Shown here piece by piece: positions 1 to 8,175 of a stretch of DNA of 34,995 bases. Location: positions 502 to 35,496 of the forward strand of contig QHVS01000155.1 of the NCBI GenBank assembly GCA_003223635.1, written 5' to 3'. The stretch comes from Acidobacteriota bacterium (GTDB lineage Bacteria; Acidobacteriota; Thermoanaerobaculia; Gp7-AA8). The translations under genes were made by a program, and so were the position numbers. Position 1 is the stretch's first letter; each line of letters opens with the position of its first letter. The notes beneath the pieces were generated by a model. It had not been told where the DNA came from. It saw only the letters and a program-made list of their open reading frames with translations, and did no database searches.

Positions 1-1855
1 CCACTGAGGTCCAGGCCAGCCCTGTAGCCACGCCAACCTGATCGCGCTCCAGCAGCTCCTCGGCGAAATGTTTCATCGGCCCCAGGAACTTTTCGACGTT
101 CGCATCGGTAATGCGATAGGTCTTCTTTTCCTTTCCTTCCGCCACTTCGACGGCGATCTTGCGGCAGATCGTGCCGATCTCCCGCTCCAGATTGCGCAGG
201 CCGGCTTCCTTCGTGTAGCCGGTGGTGATCTTCATGATCCCGGAGTCGGTCCACACCACTTCCGTTTCCATGATCCCGTTCTCTTCCATCTGCTTGGGGA
301 TGAGGTGCTGCTTGGCGATGGAGAGCTTCTCCTCGTCGGTGTAGCCGGAGAGGCGAATGACTTCCATGCGGTCGAGGAAAGCGGGCTGAATGGTGTCCAG
401 CAGGTTGGCGGTGACGATGAACATCACGTTGGAGAGGTCATAGGCCACGCCGAGGTAGTGATCGCGGAAGGTGTGGTTCTGTTCGGGATCGAGAACCTCG
501 AGGAGAGCGGAGGATGGATCGCCGCGGTAGTCGGCGCCGATCTTGTCGACCTCGTCGAGCATGAAAACGGGATTCGAGGTCTGGGCCTGATTGATTCCCT
601 GGATGATGCGGCCGGGGAGCGCACCGACGTAGGTTCGGCGATGCCCGCGAATCTCCGCCTCGTCGCGCACTCCACCGAGGGAGATGCGGACGAACTTGCG
701 ATCGAGCGCGCGGGCAATGGAGCGTCCCAGCGATGTCTTGCCTACTCCGGGCGGGCCGACGAAGCAGAGGATCGGACCTTTCATCTTTGCGCCGCGCAGC
801 TTGCGCACGGCGAGATATTCGAGGATGCGCTCTTTGATCTTCTCCAGATCGTAGTGATCCTCGTCAAGGATCGTGCGGGCCCGGCTGAGTTCGAGATTGT
901 CCGCTGACATCACGCCCCAGGGAAGACCGGTCATCCAGTCGAGGTAGGTGCGAATGATCGACGTTTCCGCCGAATCGGGATGGGACCGCTCAAGGCGCTT
1001 GATCTGCTTTTCGATTTCCTCCCGCGCCTCCTGCGGGATCATCTTCTCCTCGATTTTCTTGCGATAGTTCTCGACCTCCTCGGTCAGCTCTTCCCCTTCG
1101 CCCAGCTCCGACTGAATCGCCTTGAGCTGTTGGCGGAGGAAGTACTCGCGCTGGCTTTTGTTCATCTCCCCTTGCGCGGCAGAGGAGATCTCCTGCTGCA
1201 TGGTGAGGAGGTTGATCTCGCGAGTGAGCAGCTCATTGACTTTCTTCAGCCGCTCCACCGGATCGATGGTCTCCAGGATCTGCTGCGCCTCTTCGAGCTT
1301 GAGGTCGAGGTTGGATGCCGCCAGGTCCGTCAGCCGCGCCGGATCGTCCAGATTCGCGGCGATGACCATCACTTCCGGCGAAATGTTCTTTCCCAGGCTG
1401 ACGGCGCGGTCGAGGTTCTGCTTGACCGCGCGGACCAGAGCCTCGATTTCCAGCGAGCGTTCTTTCGTCGCTGTCTCTTCGATGCGGGTGATCTTGGCCT
1501 TGAAAAACGGCGCGGTCTGGATGAAGTAATCAATGCGCGCTCGAGAGAGGCCCTGCACCAGGATGCGAATGCGCCCGTCGGGGAGCTTGAGCATGCGCAT
1601 GATGATGGCCACCGTGCCCACGCGGTAGAGATCGTCCTCGCCTGGATCTTCGTTCTGAAAATCCTTCTGCGCGGTGAGCATGATGACCCGGTTTTCGGCC
1701 AGGGCCTGGTCGACGGCGTTGATCGACTTTTCGCGCGACACGGACAGCGGAACGATGATGAAGGGGAAGATCACCAGGTCCTTCAGCGGCAGCACCGGAA
1801 GGACGTCCGGGATCTTGATCGCCTCTTCTTTCGCGGTTTCGTTCGCGTCCGTCAT
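1..1855 (-). CDS. lon: ATP-dependent Lon protease (3' end outside window)
   Basis: Lon is a cytoplasmic AAA+ serine protease that degrades misfolded and regulatory proteins. About 618 codons from the N-terminus are visible. The first residues carry the LON substrate-binding domain (LPLKDLVIFPF near residue 23), followed by a long helical region (QQEISSAAQGEMNKSQREYF) and the AAA+ module. Walker A GPPGVGKT lies at residues 367-374, Walker B is FMLDEVDK, and the family signature GGVRDEAEIRGHRRTYVGA follows. The reading runs off the window at GVATGLAWTSVG, the start of the protease domain, so the catalytic Ser-Lys pair lies outside. The ATG at 1855 is preceded by GAGGA with good Shine-Dalgarno spacing. 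The frame is open throughout. Family assignment is firm. Confidence 0.97.
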   Translation of the reverse strand, partial: MTDANETAKEEAIKIPDVLPVLPLKDLVIFPFIIVPLSVSREKSINAVDQALAENRVIMLTAQKDFQNEDPGEDDLYRVGTVAIIMRMLKLPDGRIRILVQGLSRARIDYFIQTAPFFKAKITRIEETATKERSLEIEALVRAVKQNLDRAVSLGKNISPEVMVIAANLDDPARLTDLAASNLDLKLEEAQQILETIDPVERLKKVNELLTREINLLTMQQEISSAAQGEMNKSQREYFLRQQLKAIQSELGEGEELTEEVENYRKKIEEKMIPQEAREEIEKQIKRLERSHPDSAETSIIRTYLDWMTGLPWGVMSADNLELSRARTILDEDHYDLEKIKERILEYLAVRKLRGAKMKGPILCFVGPPGVGKTSLGRSIARALDRKFVRISLGGVRDEAEIRGHRRTYVGALPGRIIQGINQAQTSNPVFMLDEVDKIGADYRGDPSSALLEVLDPEQNHTFRDHYLGVAYDLSNVMFIVTANLLDTIQPAFLDRMEVIRLSGYTDEEKLSIAKQHLIPKQMEENGIMETEVVWTDSGIMKITTGYTKEAGLRNLEREIGTICRKIAVEVAEGKEKKTYRITDANVEKFLGPMKHFAEELLERDQVGVATGLAWTSV

Positions 1856-1932
1856 GTCATCCTCAGGTTGCGGGGGAGCTGCCGTCCACTCCTGCAACGG
1901 CTATTCCCGTATACCCTGCCTCGCGTCGTATA

Positions 1933-2931
1933 TCACGTTTCTTCCGCGCGGGTCTCCTCCCTCAGCTCGCGCCAGTTCAGCCCTTCGCGCAGAAAGAGAA
2001 TGATACCCGCCACAACCACGGGCGCCGTTCCAACGACATGAAACAGTACGGCGGCGGCGACCGAGCTGTCGATGTCGAACCCGTAAAACGTGGTCAGCAC
2101 GTACTGACATACTTTGTGGAAGCCACCCACTCCACCGGGCGTGGGGATGGCCACCGCAACTGCGGTGACTGCGCAAAGAAAGATCGTCGAGTCGAAGGGG
2201 AGGACTCTGCGCATGGCCAGCATCACGAACCAGAATTGCGTGACCAGGCAGACCCAGATGATGGCGGTGGACAGAAGGACCACGGCGAGCGCGCCGGGAT
2301 GCGTGCGGACCTGCAGGCTGTTGGCGAACGCATCGAAGAAGCGCATCCACGGCTCGCGGAAGCGCGCCGGGATCAGCTTGCCCAACCAGGCGTGCGCGCG
2401 ACGGACGGATTCGCGGTAAAAGTAAATGCCGAGGATGAAAAGAATCAACGCCGCCAGCAACGCTCCGGCGCTGAGCGCTCCGCCGTGCACGACCACATTG
2501 TCAAACTCGCGCCAGCGGTAAACGCAGAAAAAGAGGAAGAGCGCGAGGATGCTGATCAGGTCGAGGATGCGCTCCGTGAGCACCGGCCCCAGCGCATTGA
2601 CGAAACGCACGTCAGTGCGCCGAGCCAGCAGGGCGGGACGGGCCACATCGCCCGCCCGGATGGGCAGAACGGTGGAGAGCATGTAGCCGACGGTCGTGGC
2701 GAAGAACGTCGGATAGAACGGTGGCGGGCGGCGCGGGTCAATCAGGAGTCGCCAGCGGATGGCGCGAAAGACGAGCGCGGAAAAATTGACGAGCAGGCCG
2801 ACGGTGATCCACGCGCCGTTGGCCGATCGCATGATGGTCCAGACTTCGCTGAGGTTCGCCTTCCAGAGAAAGAGGGCCAGGAAAACAACGGTCAGAAGCG
2901 TGACCGAGGTGATCTGCAGAATGCGTCGCAC
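1933..2931 (-). CDS. Lysylphosphatidylglycerol synthase/flippase-like membrane protein (UPF0104)
   Basis: A 332-residue polytopic inner-membrane protein. Hydrophobic segments begin at residue 4 (ILQITSVTLLTVVFLALFLW) and recur through the chain. Family hallmarks are FRAIRWRLLI near residue 55, the YMLSTVLPIRAGDVARP stretch with the conserved RxGD/R motif, ALGPVLTERILDL, and IPTPGGVGGFH near residue 265. This matches the transmembrane (flippase) domain of the MprF/AglD family without the soluble aminoacyl-transferase domain, so it probably moves or accommodates a lipid or glycolipid rather than making lysyl-PG; the substrate is unknown. The GTG start at 2931 gives MRRILQ, a typical positive N-terminus. 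A TAGAAC hexamer lies 10 nt upstream and no Shine-Dalgarno is visible. The gene is divergent from the HDAC gene. Confidence 0.88.
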   Translation of the reverse strand: MRRILQITSVTLLTVVFLALFLWKANLSEVWTIMRSANGAWITVGLLVNFSALVFRAIRWRLLIDPRRPPPFYPTFFATTVGYMLSTVLPIRAGDVARPALLARRTDVRFVNALGPVLTERILDLISILALFLFFCVYRWREFDNVVVHGGALSAGALLAALILFILGIYFYRESVRRAHAWLGKLIPARFREPWMRFFDAFANSLQVRTHPGALAVVLLSTAIIWVCLVTQFWFVMLAMRRVLPFDSTIFLCAVTAVAVAIPTPGGVGGFHKVCQYVLTTFYGFDIDSSVAAAVLFHVVGTAPVVVAGIILFLREGLNWRELREETRAEET

Positions 2932-2941
2932 GCTGTTGAGG

Positions 2942-2947
2942 GTTCTA
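2942..2947 (-). promoter_or_regulatory. Candidate -10 hexamer TAGAAC close to the flippase start
   Basis: TAGAAC on the minus strand ends 10 nt before the GTG at 2931 with no Shine-Dalgarno between. It fits a TANNNT -10 element of a leaderless or near-leaderless transcript. No convincing -35 is seen. Confidence 0.4.
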
Positions 2948-2955
2948 CCATATCG

Positions 2956-3035
2956 AGCTGTTAGCTCTTAGCTGTTAGCTCTTGGCTCGCAGGTGTATGG
3001 TTTTCCTAATAGCTAACAGCTAAGAGCTAAAAGCT
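2956..3035. repeat. Inverted repeat of AGCTnTTAGCT words in a divergent promoter region
   Basis: The left arm is 2956-2980 and the right arm 3011-3035, each 25 nt. The reverse complement of the right arm matches the left arm with one mismatch. Each arm is built from tandem AGCTGTTAGCT / AGCTCTTAGCT words. It lies between the divergent flippase and HDAC genes and is much more AT-rich than its surroundings. It could form a cruciform or simply be simple-sequence expansion. Confidence 0.85.
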
Positions 3036-3043
3036 TTCACGCA

Positions 3044-3976
3044 ATGCTCTCCATCTACACGCATCCCATCTTCTACAAACACGACACCGGCATCGGTCAT
3101 CCGGAGAGCTCCGCGCGCATCGATGCGGCGATGGAGGGAGTGGACCGCGCTGGCTTTGCGGCGCGGACGCTGCGCGATGCGGCGCCGCACGCTGATACGG
3201 AGCGGATCATCGCCAAGGTGCATTCGGCGGACTACGAGCGCGAGCTGGATCAGGCCTGCCGGATGGGCCTGCGACTCTTTCACTCGCTCGACAACCCGAT
3301 CTCGTCGCAGACATTCGCCGCGGCGCGTGCCGCGGTGGCCACCGCCCTCACCGCCGCGGATGACATGCTGCGCCAGTCGCAGCGAGCGTTCGTCATCGCC
3401 CGCCCGCCCGGCCATCACGCCGAGCGGATTCAAGCCATGGGGTTCTGCTTCTTCAACACCATCGCCTGTGTCGCTGAATGGCTGCGCGAGCAGAACGGAA
3501 TCGAGCGCGTGTTCATCTTCGACTTCGACGTCCATCACGGCAACGGAACGCAACATCTCTTCGAAGAACGCGAGGATGTCTTCTACGCATCGATTCACCG
3601 CTATCCGTTCTATCCCGGGACGGGAGCGGCGAATGAGCTGGGCACGGGCGGCGGACGCGGATTCACGAAGAACATTCCCATGCCCGGCGGCACCGGGGAC
3701 GCGGACTACCTTCGCGCCGTCGAAGACGACATCGTGCGCATCATCGACGACTATCGCCCCGACGCAATCCTCTTATCGTCCGGCTTCGACGCGCACCGGC
3801 GCGATCCGCTGGGCGGGATGCGCGTCACCGAGAGGGCGTACGGCGAAATCACACGCCGCATCGTCGAAGTGGCGAATCGCCACGCCCACGGCCGCGTGCT
3901 CTCCCTGCTGGAAGGCGGATACGACATGGAGGGGTTGGCGGCGAGTGTCGACGAGCATGTACGCGCTCTGTCGTAA
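3044..3976 (+). CDS. Histone deacetylase family protein (class II HDAC/acetoin-utilisation type)
   Basis: A 310-residue zinc-dependent deacetylase. Bacterial members remove acetyl groups from polyamines, small amides or protein lysines; the substrate here cannot be told. Motifs in order: YxHPIFYKHDTGIGHPES at the N-terminus, RPPGHHAE with the active-site His pair at residues 124-125, FDFDVHHGNGTQ carrying zinc ligands, SSGFDAHRRDPLGG with the third zinc-ligand Asp, and LEGGYD near the C-terminus, which supplies the transition-state Tyr. Length is normal for a single-domain enzyme. The ATG at 3044 gives MLSIYTHPIF, matching family starts. It is followed 9 nt later by the Coa1-like gene, so the two may be co-transcribed. 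Confidence 0.95.
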   Translation: MLSIYTHPIFYKHDTGIGHPESSARIDAAMEGVDRAGFAARTLRDAAPHADTERIIAKVHSADYERELDQACRMGLRLFHSLDNPISSQTFAAARAAVATALTAADDMLRQSQRAFVIARPPGHHAERIQAMGFCFFNTIACVAEWLREQNGIERVFIFDFDVHHGNGTQHLFEEREDVFYASIHRYPFYPGTGAANELGTGGGRGFTKNIPMPGGTGDADYLRAVEDDIVRIIDDYRPDAILLSSGFDAHRRDPLGGMRVTERAYGEITRRIVEVANRHAHGRVLSLLEGGYDMEGLAASVDEHVRALS

Positions 3977-3979
3977 ACT
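3974..3979 (+). promoter_or_regulatory. Candidate -10 hexamer TAAACT before the Coa1-like gene
   Basis: TAAACT overlaps the HDAC stop codon and ends 6 nt before the ATG at 3986, which has no Shine-Dalgarno. It may give a separate leaderless start or be chance, since the TAA is also the stop. Confidence 0.25.
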
Positions 3980-3985
3980 ATCGCC

Positions 3986-4417
3986 ATGACCAACATGCCT
4001 CCGCCCGCACCGGGCGCACCCCCACCCGCCCAGAAAAGCGGTTGCTGGAAGTGGGGCGCTCTCGGGTGCCTCGGCGTCATCGTCCTCGGCGCTATCGGCA
4101 TCGCTGCGCTGGTGGTCATCGTCTTCGGCGCGATCAAGTCGAGCGATGTGTACAAGCAGGCCCTGGCTCGCGCGCAGAACGATCCGCGTGTGATCGCCAC
4201 GCTCGGCTCGCCCGTCACCGCCGGATTTTTTGTCAGCGGTAACGTGCACGTCACCGGAGCAGGCGGCGACGCGGACGTCACCTTCCCGATTCGCGGCCCC
4301 AAAGGAAAGGGAACCGTTCGCGCCGTTGCCACGCGAGACACCAGCGGCTGGCACTACACGGAATTGACTGCGGCGCCCGAGAATGGGTCGCCCATCAATC
4401 TGCTGGAATCTCCGTAA
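3986..4417 (+). CDS. Coa1-like single-pass membrane protein
   Basis: A 143-residue protein: a Pro/Ala-rich N-terminus (residues 1-17), a Cys-containing basic patch (KSGCWKWGALGC), a transmembrane helix at about residues 28-49, then an extracytoplasmic domain with the pattern Y-K-Q-A-L-A-R-A, DPRVIATLGSP, FFVSGNVHVTG and FPIRGPKGKGTVRAVA. This arrangement resembles the cytochrome oxidase assembly factor Coa1 family of short anchored proteins found in many bacteria. A role in oxidase assembly is not shown by context, as no oxidase genes are nearby. Its stop codon TAA (4415-4417) lies inside the GTAAC terminus of a palindromic element. Confidence 0.7.
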   Translation: MTNMPPPAPGAPPPAQKSGCWKWGALGCLGVIVLGAIGIAALVVIVFGAIKSSDVYKQALARAQNDPRVIATLGSPVTAGFFVSGNVHVTGAGGDADVTFPIRGPKGKGTVRAVATRDTSGWHYTELTAAPENGSPINLLESP

Positions 4418-4470
4418 CGCCGGCTCCCAGCCGGCGGGTGCGCGGGCTACCAGCCCGCGCCGCAGGTTAC
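4414..4470. repeat. Double-hairpin palindromic element bracketed by GTAAC/GTTAC (type B, copy 1)
   Basis: The 57-bp element begins GTAAC (4414-4418) and ends GTTAC (4466-4470). Inside are two perfect hairpins: GCCGGCT-CCC-AGCCGGC (4419-4435) and GCGCGGGCT-ACC-AGCCCGCGC (4440-4460). The terminal GTAAC contains the TAA stop of the plus-strand Coa1-like gene, and the terminal GTTAC contains the TAA stop of the minus-strand glycosyltransferase. A 33-nt stretch (4430-4462) is identical to 25588-25620. It probably also acts as a bidirectional terminator. Confidence 0.88.
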
Positions 4471-5630
4471 CGGGGTCCTTCGAAGAATCTTGGGGCTATC
4501 GGCCCGCCGCCAGGTTGGCGGCGCTCCTTCGTGCTCAGAATCTCCGCGTATAACGCTTCAAGCTTTTCGATCCGCTTCTCCTTCGAGAATCCGCTCACCA
4601 CGCGGCGTCGCGCTGCCTGGCCGACCCTCGCAGCGCGCGCCGGATCGGAAATCACCTCGCCGATCGCCGTGCTCAGCGCGCGCACGTCTTTCGGCCGAAC
4701 CAGCCAGCCGACGTCGGGCGACGACACCAGCTCGGCGTTGCCGCCGCAATCGGTGGCAATGACCGGCCTGCCCATGGACATCGCCTCACGGATCGTCCCG
4801 GTGATTCCCGTTCCGGCCCACGAGGAGTCGACGACCAGATCGCACGAGGCGAACACGTTGGGCATGTCGCTGCGGTACTCCACCGCGGACACGTGCTCGC
4901 TCACGCCGCGGCTGCGCGCGTAGTCGAGCACCTCGCGGCTCTCCGCGTCGTTCAGGCACCCGATCAAGGCGAGGTGAGAAGCCCTGCCGCCGCGATGAAC
5001 GCCTGCGAACGCATCGACAAGCTCTTTCCATCCCTTCCAGTCGCGAACGCCGACCTGAGCGATGAGGAACGCATCAGCGGGGATGTTTTTCTCCCGCCGG
5101 AACGCGCGCCGATCCCATTTCTGCGGATCGAAGACATTCACGTCCGTCCCGGCATAGACGACATCGACTTTCTGTGGAGGCAGCTTGCCGCTGTCGATCA
5201 CCACCTGGCGAATCTGCTCGCACACCGTGACGATGCGATCGACGCGCCGTGTTCGGAACTTGGGGCGATTCCAGAAGTCGAGTGGAAACGACACGCCGCG
5301 GTTCACGACGAAGGCGCCGACCGGTCGCGTGTACGTCGCCGCCAGCGCAAGCGCGTGAGCCACACCTTTGTGAACATGGATCACATCCGGCTTGCTCTCT
5401 CGGATGAGACGGGAAAGCTTGCGCGCGCTTCCGAAATCGAATTCGCTGCGCATGGACAGGTCGACGAACGCGACGCCGGCGTCTTCGCTCTTCGACTGCA
5501 ACACCGCGTCCGGCCGGCTCACGATGGTCACCTCATGTCCGCGCTCGCGCAGTCCGGCCGCGGCCTGGAACATCTGGTGCACCGAGCCGGTGTTGAATTG
5601 ATTGAATTCGAGAATCTGGAAAATGCGCAT
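4467..5630 (-). CDS. GT4-family glycosyltransferase
   Basis: A 387-residue retaining glycosyltransferase of the GT-B fold, likely using a nucleotide sugar at the cytoplasmic face of the membrane. The N-terminal domain starts MRIFQILEFNQFNTGSVHQM, with the Gly-containing loop and a helix typical of GT4, followed by GHEVTIVSRPD. The nucleotide-sugar domain has QVGVRDWKGWKELVDAF near residue 225 and the C-terminal IREAMSMGRPVIATDCGGNAEL with GWLVRP. The first acidic residue of the usual E-x7-E motif is replaced (SSWAGTGITGTIREAM). The ATG at 5630 was chosen because the 15 codons upstream have no family match. The last ~15 residues (RRQPGGG...) are encoded by intergenic-repeat-like sequence. No sugar-biosynthesis neighbours identify the acceptor. 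Confidence 0.9.
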   Translation of the reverse strand: MRIFQILEFNQFNTGSVHQMFQAAAGLRERGHEVTIVSRPDAVLQSKSEDAGVAFVDLSMRSEFDFGSARKLSRLIRESKPDVIHVHKGVAHALALAATYTRPVGAFVVNRGVSFPLDFWNRPKFRTRRVDRIVTVCEQIRQVVIDSGKLPPQKVDVVYAGTDVNVFDPQKWDRRAFRREKNIPADAFLIAQVGVRDWKGWKELVDAFAGVHRGGRASHLALIGCLNDAESREVLDYARSRGVSEHVSAVEYRSDMPNVFASCDLVVDSSWAGTGITGTIREAMSMGRPVIATDCGGNAELVSSPDVGWLVRPKDVRALSTAIGEVISDPARAARVGQAARRRVVSGFSKEKRIEKLEALYAEILSTKERRQPGGGPIAPRFFEGPR

Positions 5631-5659
5631 TGGTGCCCAGTGAGCGCGGATTTTACGGT

Positions 5660-5674
5660 ACGCCGTACCGCGCA
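5660..5674. repeat. Small inverted repeat in the divergent glycosyltransferase/lipase intergenic space
   Basis: CGGTAC and GTACCG, separated by about 3 nt, lie between the divergent starts at 5630 and 5688/5640. TAAAAT on the minus strand, 19 nt before the glycosyltransferase ATG, could be its -10. An operator is possible but untested. Confidence 0.3.
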
Positions 5675-5687
5675 CCGAGCACTAAGC

Positions 5688-6827
5688 ATGCTCATGATCG
5701 CCGCGATCATGAGCTTTGCCTGCACGACCGATCACACCCGCCGCGGTTATCTGAAGACGATTGCCGCCGGACTGGAAGAGCCGCCCCGGCCGGTGATTGT
5801 GATACCCGGCTTCGGCGTCACGCGGCTGCTCGATCCGGTACGTAACCGGTATGTATGGGGGACGCCGCACACGACGGTGCAGCGGCATTACCAGGATGAT
5901 CTCGATCTTCCGGTCGATACCGCGGGGAACATTGGGCACGACCGATTGATCCCGCGGGGCTATGTCGGCTCGCGCGGCCCGGTCAACATCGGCTGGCAGC
6001 TGATGGAGGGGCTGCGCAAATTCGGTCGCTACACGCCGGAGCGCGACGTCTTCGGATTTCAATACGACTGGCGCTTGAGCGCGCGGGAGAACGCCGCGAA
6101 GCTTGATGAGCTGGTCGAGCGCGTCCGCCGGGAACGCCACAGCGATCGAGTCGATCTGGTCACCCACTCCGCCGGCTCGATCGTCGCCATGACCTACCTG
6201 AAGCTGGGCAATGGAGCGTCGAAAGTCGATCACCTCGTTCTCATCGCCCCGACGCAGCTCGGCGTGGTCGACGCATTTCGACTGATCGTCCGGCCGGAAC
6301 GATTTCTCCGCCGTGTCTTCACGACCGAAATGGTGATGACGTGGCCTTCGGTCCCCGAGCTCCTGCCGGAGGACGGGCACTTTCTCGTCGATGAAAATGG
6401 GAAGACGGTTGATCTGGATCTCTGGCAGCCGGAGAGCTGGCGCCGCATCCGACCACTCGATTCGACTCTGGAGCGCGCCTTCGCCCGCTCGCTGGCCGAT
6501 GCGCACACTTTGCGCGACGAGCTGCGACGACGATCGATCCCAAGCGGCGTGAGGGTGACTGTGATCGCAGGCGACTGCGTAGCCACCGCACACCGCGTGC
6601 TGATGCGACGCGACGGATCATTCGTGTTCTATCCAAAGGAGCTGCTGGCGCAAGAACGCCGTTTGGAACCGTTGCTCTTCGAGGTTGGCGACGGAACGGT
6701 GCCGCTCAGCAGTGCCAGCGGCGGCGGCGAGGCCATGCTCTTCTGCGATGGACATCAGGGAATCGCCGCCGATCCGAACGCGCAGCACGCGCTGATCACA
6801 ATCCTGCGTCAGCAGTGGCGAAGGTAG
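5688..6827 (+). CDS. LCAT-like alpha/beta-hydrolase (probable exported lipase/acyltransferase)
   Basis: A 379-residue alpha/beta hydrolase. After a hydrophobic start ending in a Cys (MLMIAAIMSFAC, a weak lipobox), it has VIVIPGFGVTRLLD (oxyanion region), FGFQYDWRLSARENAAKL typical of lecithin:cholesterol acyltransferase relatives, the nucleophile elbow VTHSAGS with Ser161, GDGTVPLSSA with Asp335, and CDGHQGI with His356, a complete candidate triad. The family hydrolyses or transacylates ester bonds in lipids; the substrate is unknown. The start is uncertain: a GTG at 5640 would add 16 residues including RRTAHR and give a better signal peptide. The gene is divergent from the glycosyltransferase and is followed 49 nt later by the dienelactone hydrolase. 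Confidence 0.85.
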   Translation: MLMIAAIMSFACTTDHTRRGYLKTIAAGLEEPPRPVIVIPGFGVTRLLDPVRNRYVWGTPHTTVQRHYQDDLDLPVDTAGNIGHDRLIPRGYVGSRGPVNIGWQLMEGLRKFGRYTPERDVFGFQYDWRLSARENAAKLDELVERVRRERHSDRVDLVTHSAGSIVAMTYLKLGNGASKVDHLVLIAPTQLGVVDAFRLIVRPERFLRRVFTTEMVMTWPSVPELLPEDGHFLVDENGKTVDLDLWQPESWRRIRPLDSTLERAFARSLADAHTLRDELRRRSIPSGVRVTVIAGDCVATAHRVLMRRDGSFVFYPKELLAQERRLEPLLFEVGDGTVPLSSASGGGEAMLFCDGHQGIAADPNAQHALITILRQQWRR

Positions 6828-6876
6828 CGAAGCGCCGCAAACTTGCAGTATCGTTCCCCCTCCAAAGGAGCCATTG

Positions 6877-7635
6877 ATGCGACGCTTTTCTCTGCTTGCG
6901 CTCATCGTTTTCTCCGCCGTGCTCCTTGCTCCCGCCGCCGAGGCAAGGCAGGGCTCGACCGTGCACTTCGACTCGACTCCAGGCCAGGGAGAAGGCTATC
7001 TCGCCGTTCCCGTAAAGGCGGGAAAGCATCCCGCCATCATCGTCATTCAGGAGTATTGGGGAGTGAACGACTGGATCCGCGATCAAGCCGACCGATTTGT
7101 CCGACAAGGCTACGTTGCGCTCGCGCCCGACCTCTATCGCGGCAAGAGCACCACGGATGCCGCAGAGGCGCACGAGCTGATGCGCGGATTGCCTGAGGAT
7201 CGCGCGATCGCTGACCTCAAAGGCGCCTTTGACTACCTCGCGCAGCGCAGCGACGTCGACGCATCGCGGATCGGCGTGATCGGCTGGTGCATGGGTGGTG
7301 GTTACGCGCTGCAATTGGCGATCGCTGAGCCCCGAATCGCCGCCGCCGTTATCAACTATGGCCATCTGGTCACTGACCCGACCACCATCGCCTCGATCCA
7401 TCCGCCGATCCTCGGCAACTTCGGCGAGGCGGATCGCGGCATTCCGGCCGATGATGTCCGCGCGTTCGATGCGGCGCTGAAGACGGCAGGGAAGGAGAGC
7501 AACATCAAGCTCTATCCTGGCGCTGGCCACGCGTTCATGAATCCGAACAACAAGGGTGGCTACGTGAAGAGCGCGGCCAAAGACGCCTGGATGCGGATCG
7601 ATTCGTTCTTCCAGAGGACGCTGAAGCGGTCGTGA
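6877..7635 (+). CDS. Exported dienelactone hydrolase family protein
   Basis: A 252-residue alpha/beta hydrolase with a signal peptide (MRRFSLLALIVFS...AAEARQG, cleavage near residue 25). The triad is the dienelactone-hydrolase type: Cys138 in GWCMGGGYAL, Asp186 in GEADRGIP and His218 in GAGHAFMN; QEYWGVNDW near residue 60 carries the conserved Glu that interacts with the Cys. Carboxymethylenebutenolidase relatives hydrolyse lactones and esters, but the periplasmic location and lack of catabolic neighbours argue against a classical chlorocatechol role. The ATG at 6877 is preceded by AAGGAG with 6-nt spacing, which decides it over the TTG three bases earlier. Confidence 0.92.
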   Translation: MRRFSLLALIVFSAVLLAPAAEARQGSTVHFDSTPGQGEGYLAVPVKAGKHPAIIVIQEYWGVNDWIRDQADRFVRQGYVALAPDLYRGKSTTDAAEAHELMRGLPEDRAIADLKGAFDYLAQRSDVDASRIGVIGWCMGGGYALQLAIAEPRIAAAVINYGHLVTDPTTIASIHPPILGNFGEADRGIPADDVRAFDAALKTAGKESNIKLYPGAGHAFMNPNNKGGYVKSAAKDAWMRIDSFFQRTLKRS

Positions 7636-7671
7636 TAAGATTCCAAGCTATTGATTTCATTGGAGATCGAG

Positions 7672-8175
7672 TTGTCCAAGGACAAGAGCACACAGAAAGA
7701 GCAGATCAAGGTCACCGATAAGCGGATCTTCACGCCGGAGGGAGAGATCCGCGAGGAGTTCCGCCAACAGATCAATCCGGTCGAGCCGAAATTCGCGAAA
7801 GAGGAACGAACGGAGCCGCCCCCGGTCAAACCGGCGCCCAAAGTGCAGACGACGCCGCCGCGAAGCGAGCAGGGGCCGTCGCCGGGCGGAGAACGCCGGC
7901 GCACGCTCGCCGACAAGGCTCAGAATCCGGGGACGGCCTTCACCGACTTTGTTGAGCCGCTCATCGCCCAGGCGTACATGTCGCTGGGCATGCTGCGCAA
8001 TCCGTATCAGCCGAAGCCGACCATCGACGTCGGAGCAGCCCGGCAGATGATCGAGATCATGACCATGTTGAAGGAGAAGACTGCCGGCAACCTCACGCCG
8101 GATGAACAAGACTTCCTGGACACACATCTGGGAGAATTAAAGCTGGCGTACGTCCAACGGACGAAAAGCCTGTAA
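7672..8175 (+). CDS. DUF1844 domain protein, first gene of a three-gene operon
   Basis: A 167-residue soluble protein. The N-terminal half is charged and Pro-rich (KRIFTPEGEIREEF, then PPPVKPAPKVQTTPP) and probably disordered. The C-terminal ~85 residues match DUF1844: FVEPLIAQAYMSLGML, ARQMIEIMTMLKEKTAGNL and LGELKLAYVQR. The function of DUF1844 is unknown. The start is probably TTG at 7672, preceded by TTGGAGATCGAG. An earlier in-frame TTG at 7651 would add seven residues. It abuts the next gene with no gap (TAA immediately followed by ATG at 8176), so the two are almost certainly co-translated. Confidence 0.85.
   Translation: MSKDKSTQKEQIKVTDKRIFTPEGEIREEFRQQINPVEPKFAKEERTEPPPVKPAPKVQTTPPRSEQGPSPGGERRRTLADKAQNPGTAFTDFVEPLIAQAYMSLGMLRNPYQPKPTIDVGAARQMIEIMTMLKEKTAGNLTPDEQDFLDTHLGELKLAYVQRTKSL

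Noticed and set aside
980-2041. Long plus-strand open frame (353 codons) at the left end
   Set aside because: It is antisense to lon, and the minus strand gives a full, motif-rich Lon protein. The plus-strand translation is rich in Leu, Arg and Asp with no domain.
4893-5687. Long 5' extension of the lipase reading frame
   Set aside because: It runs antisense through the glycosyltransferase. The lipase-like protein begins at 5640 or 5688, where an export signal can be formed.
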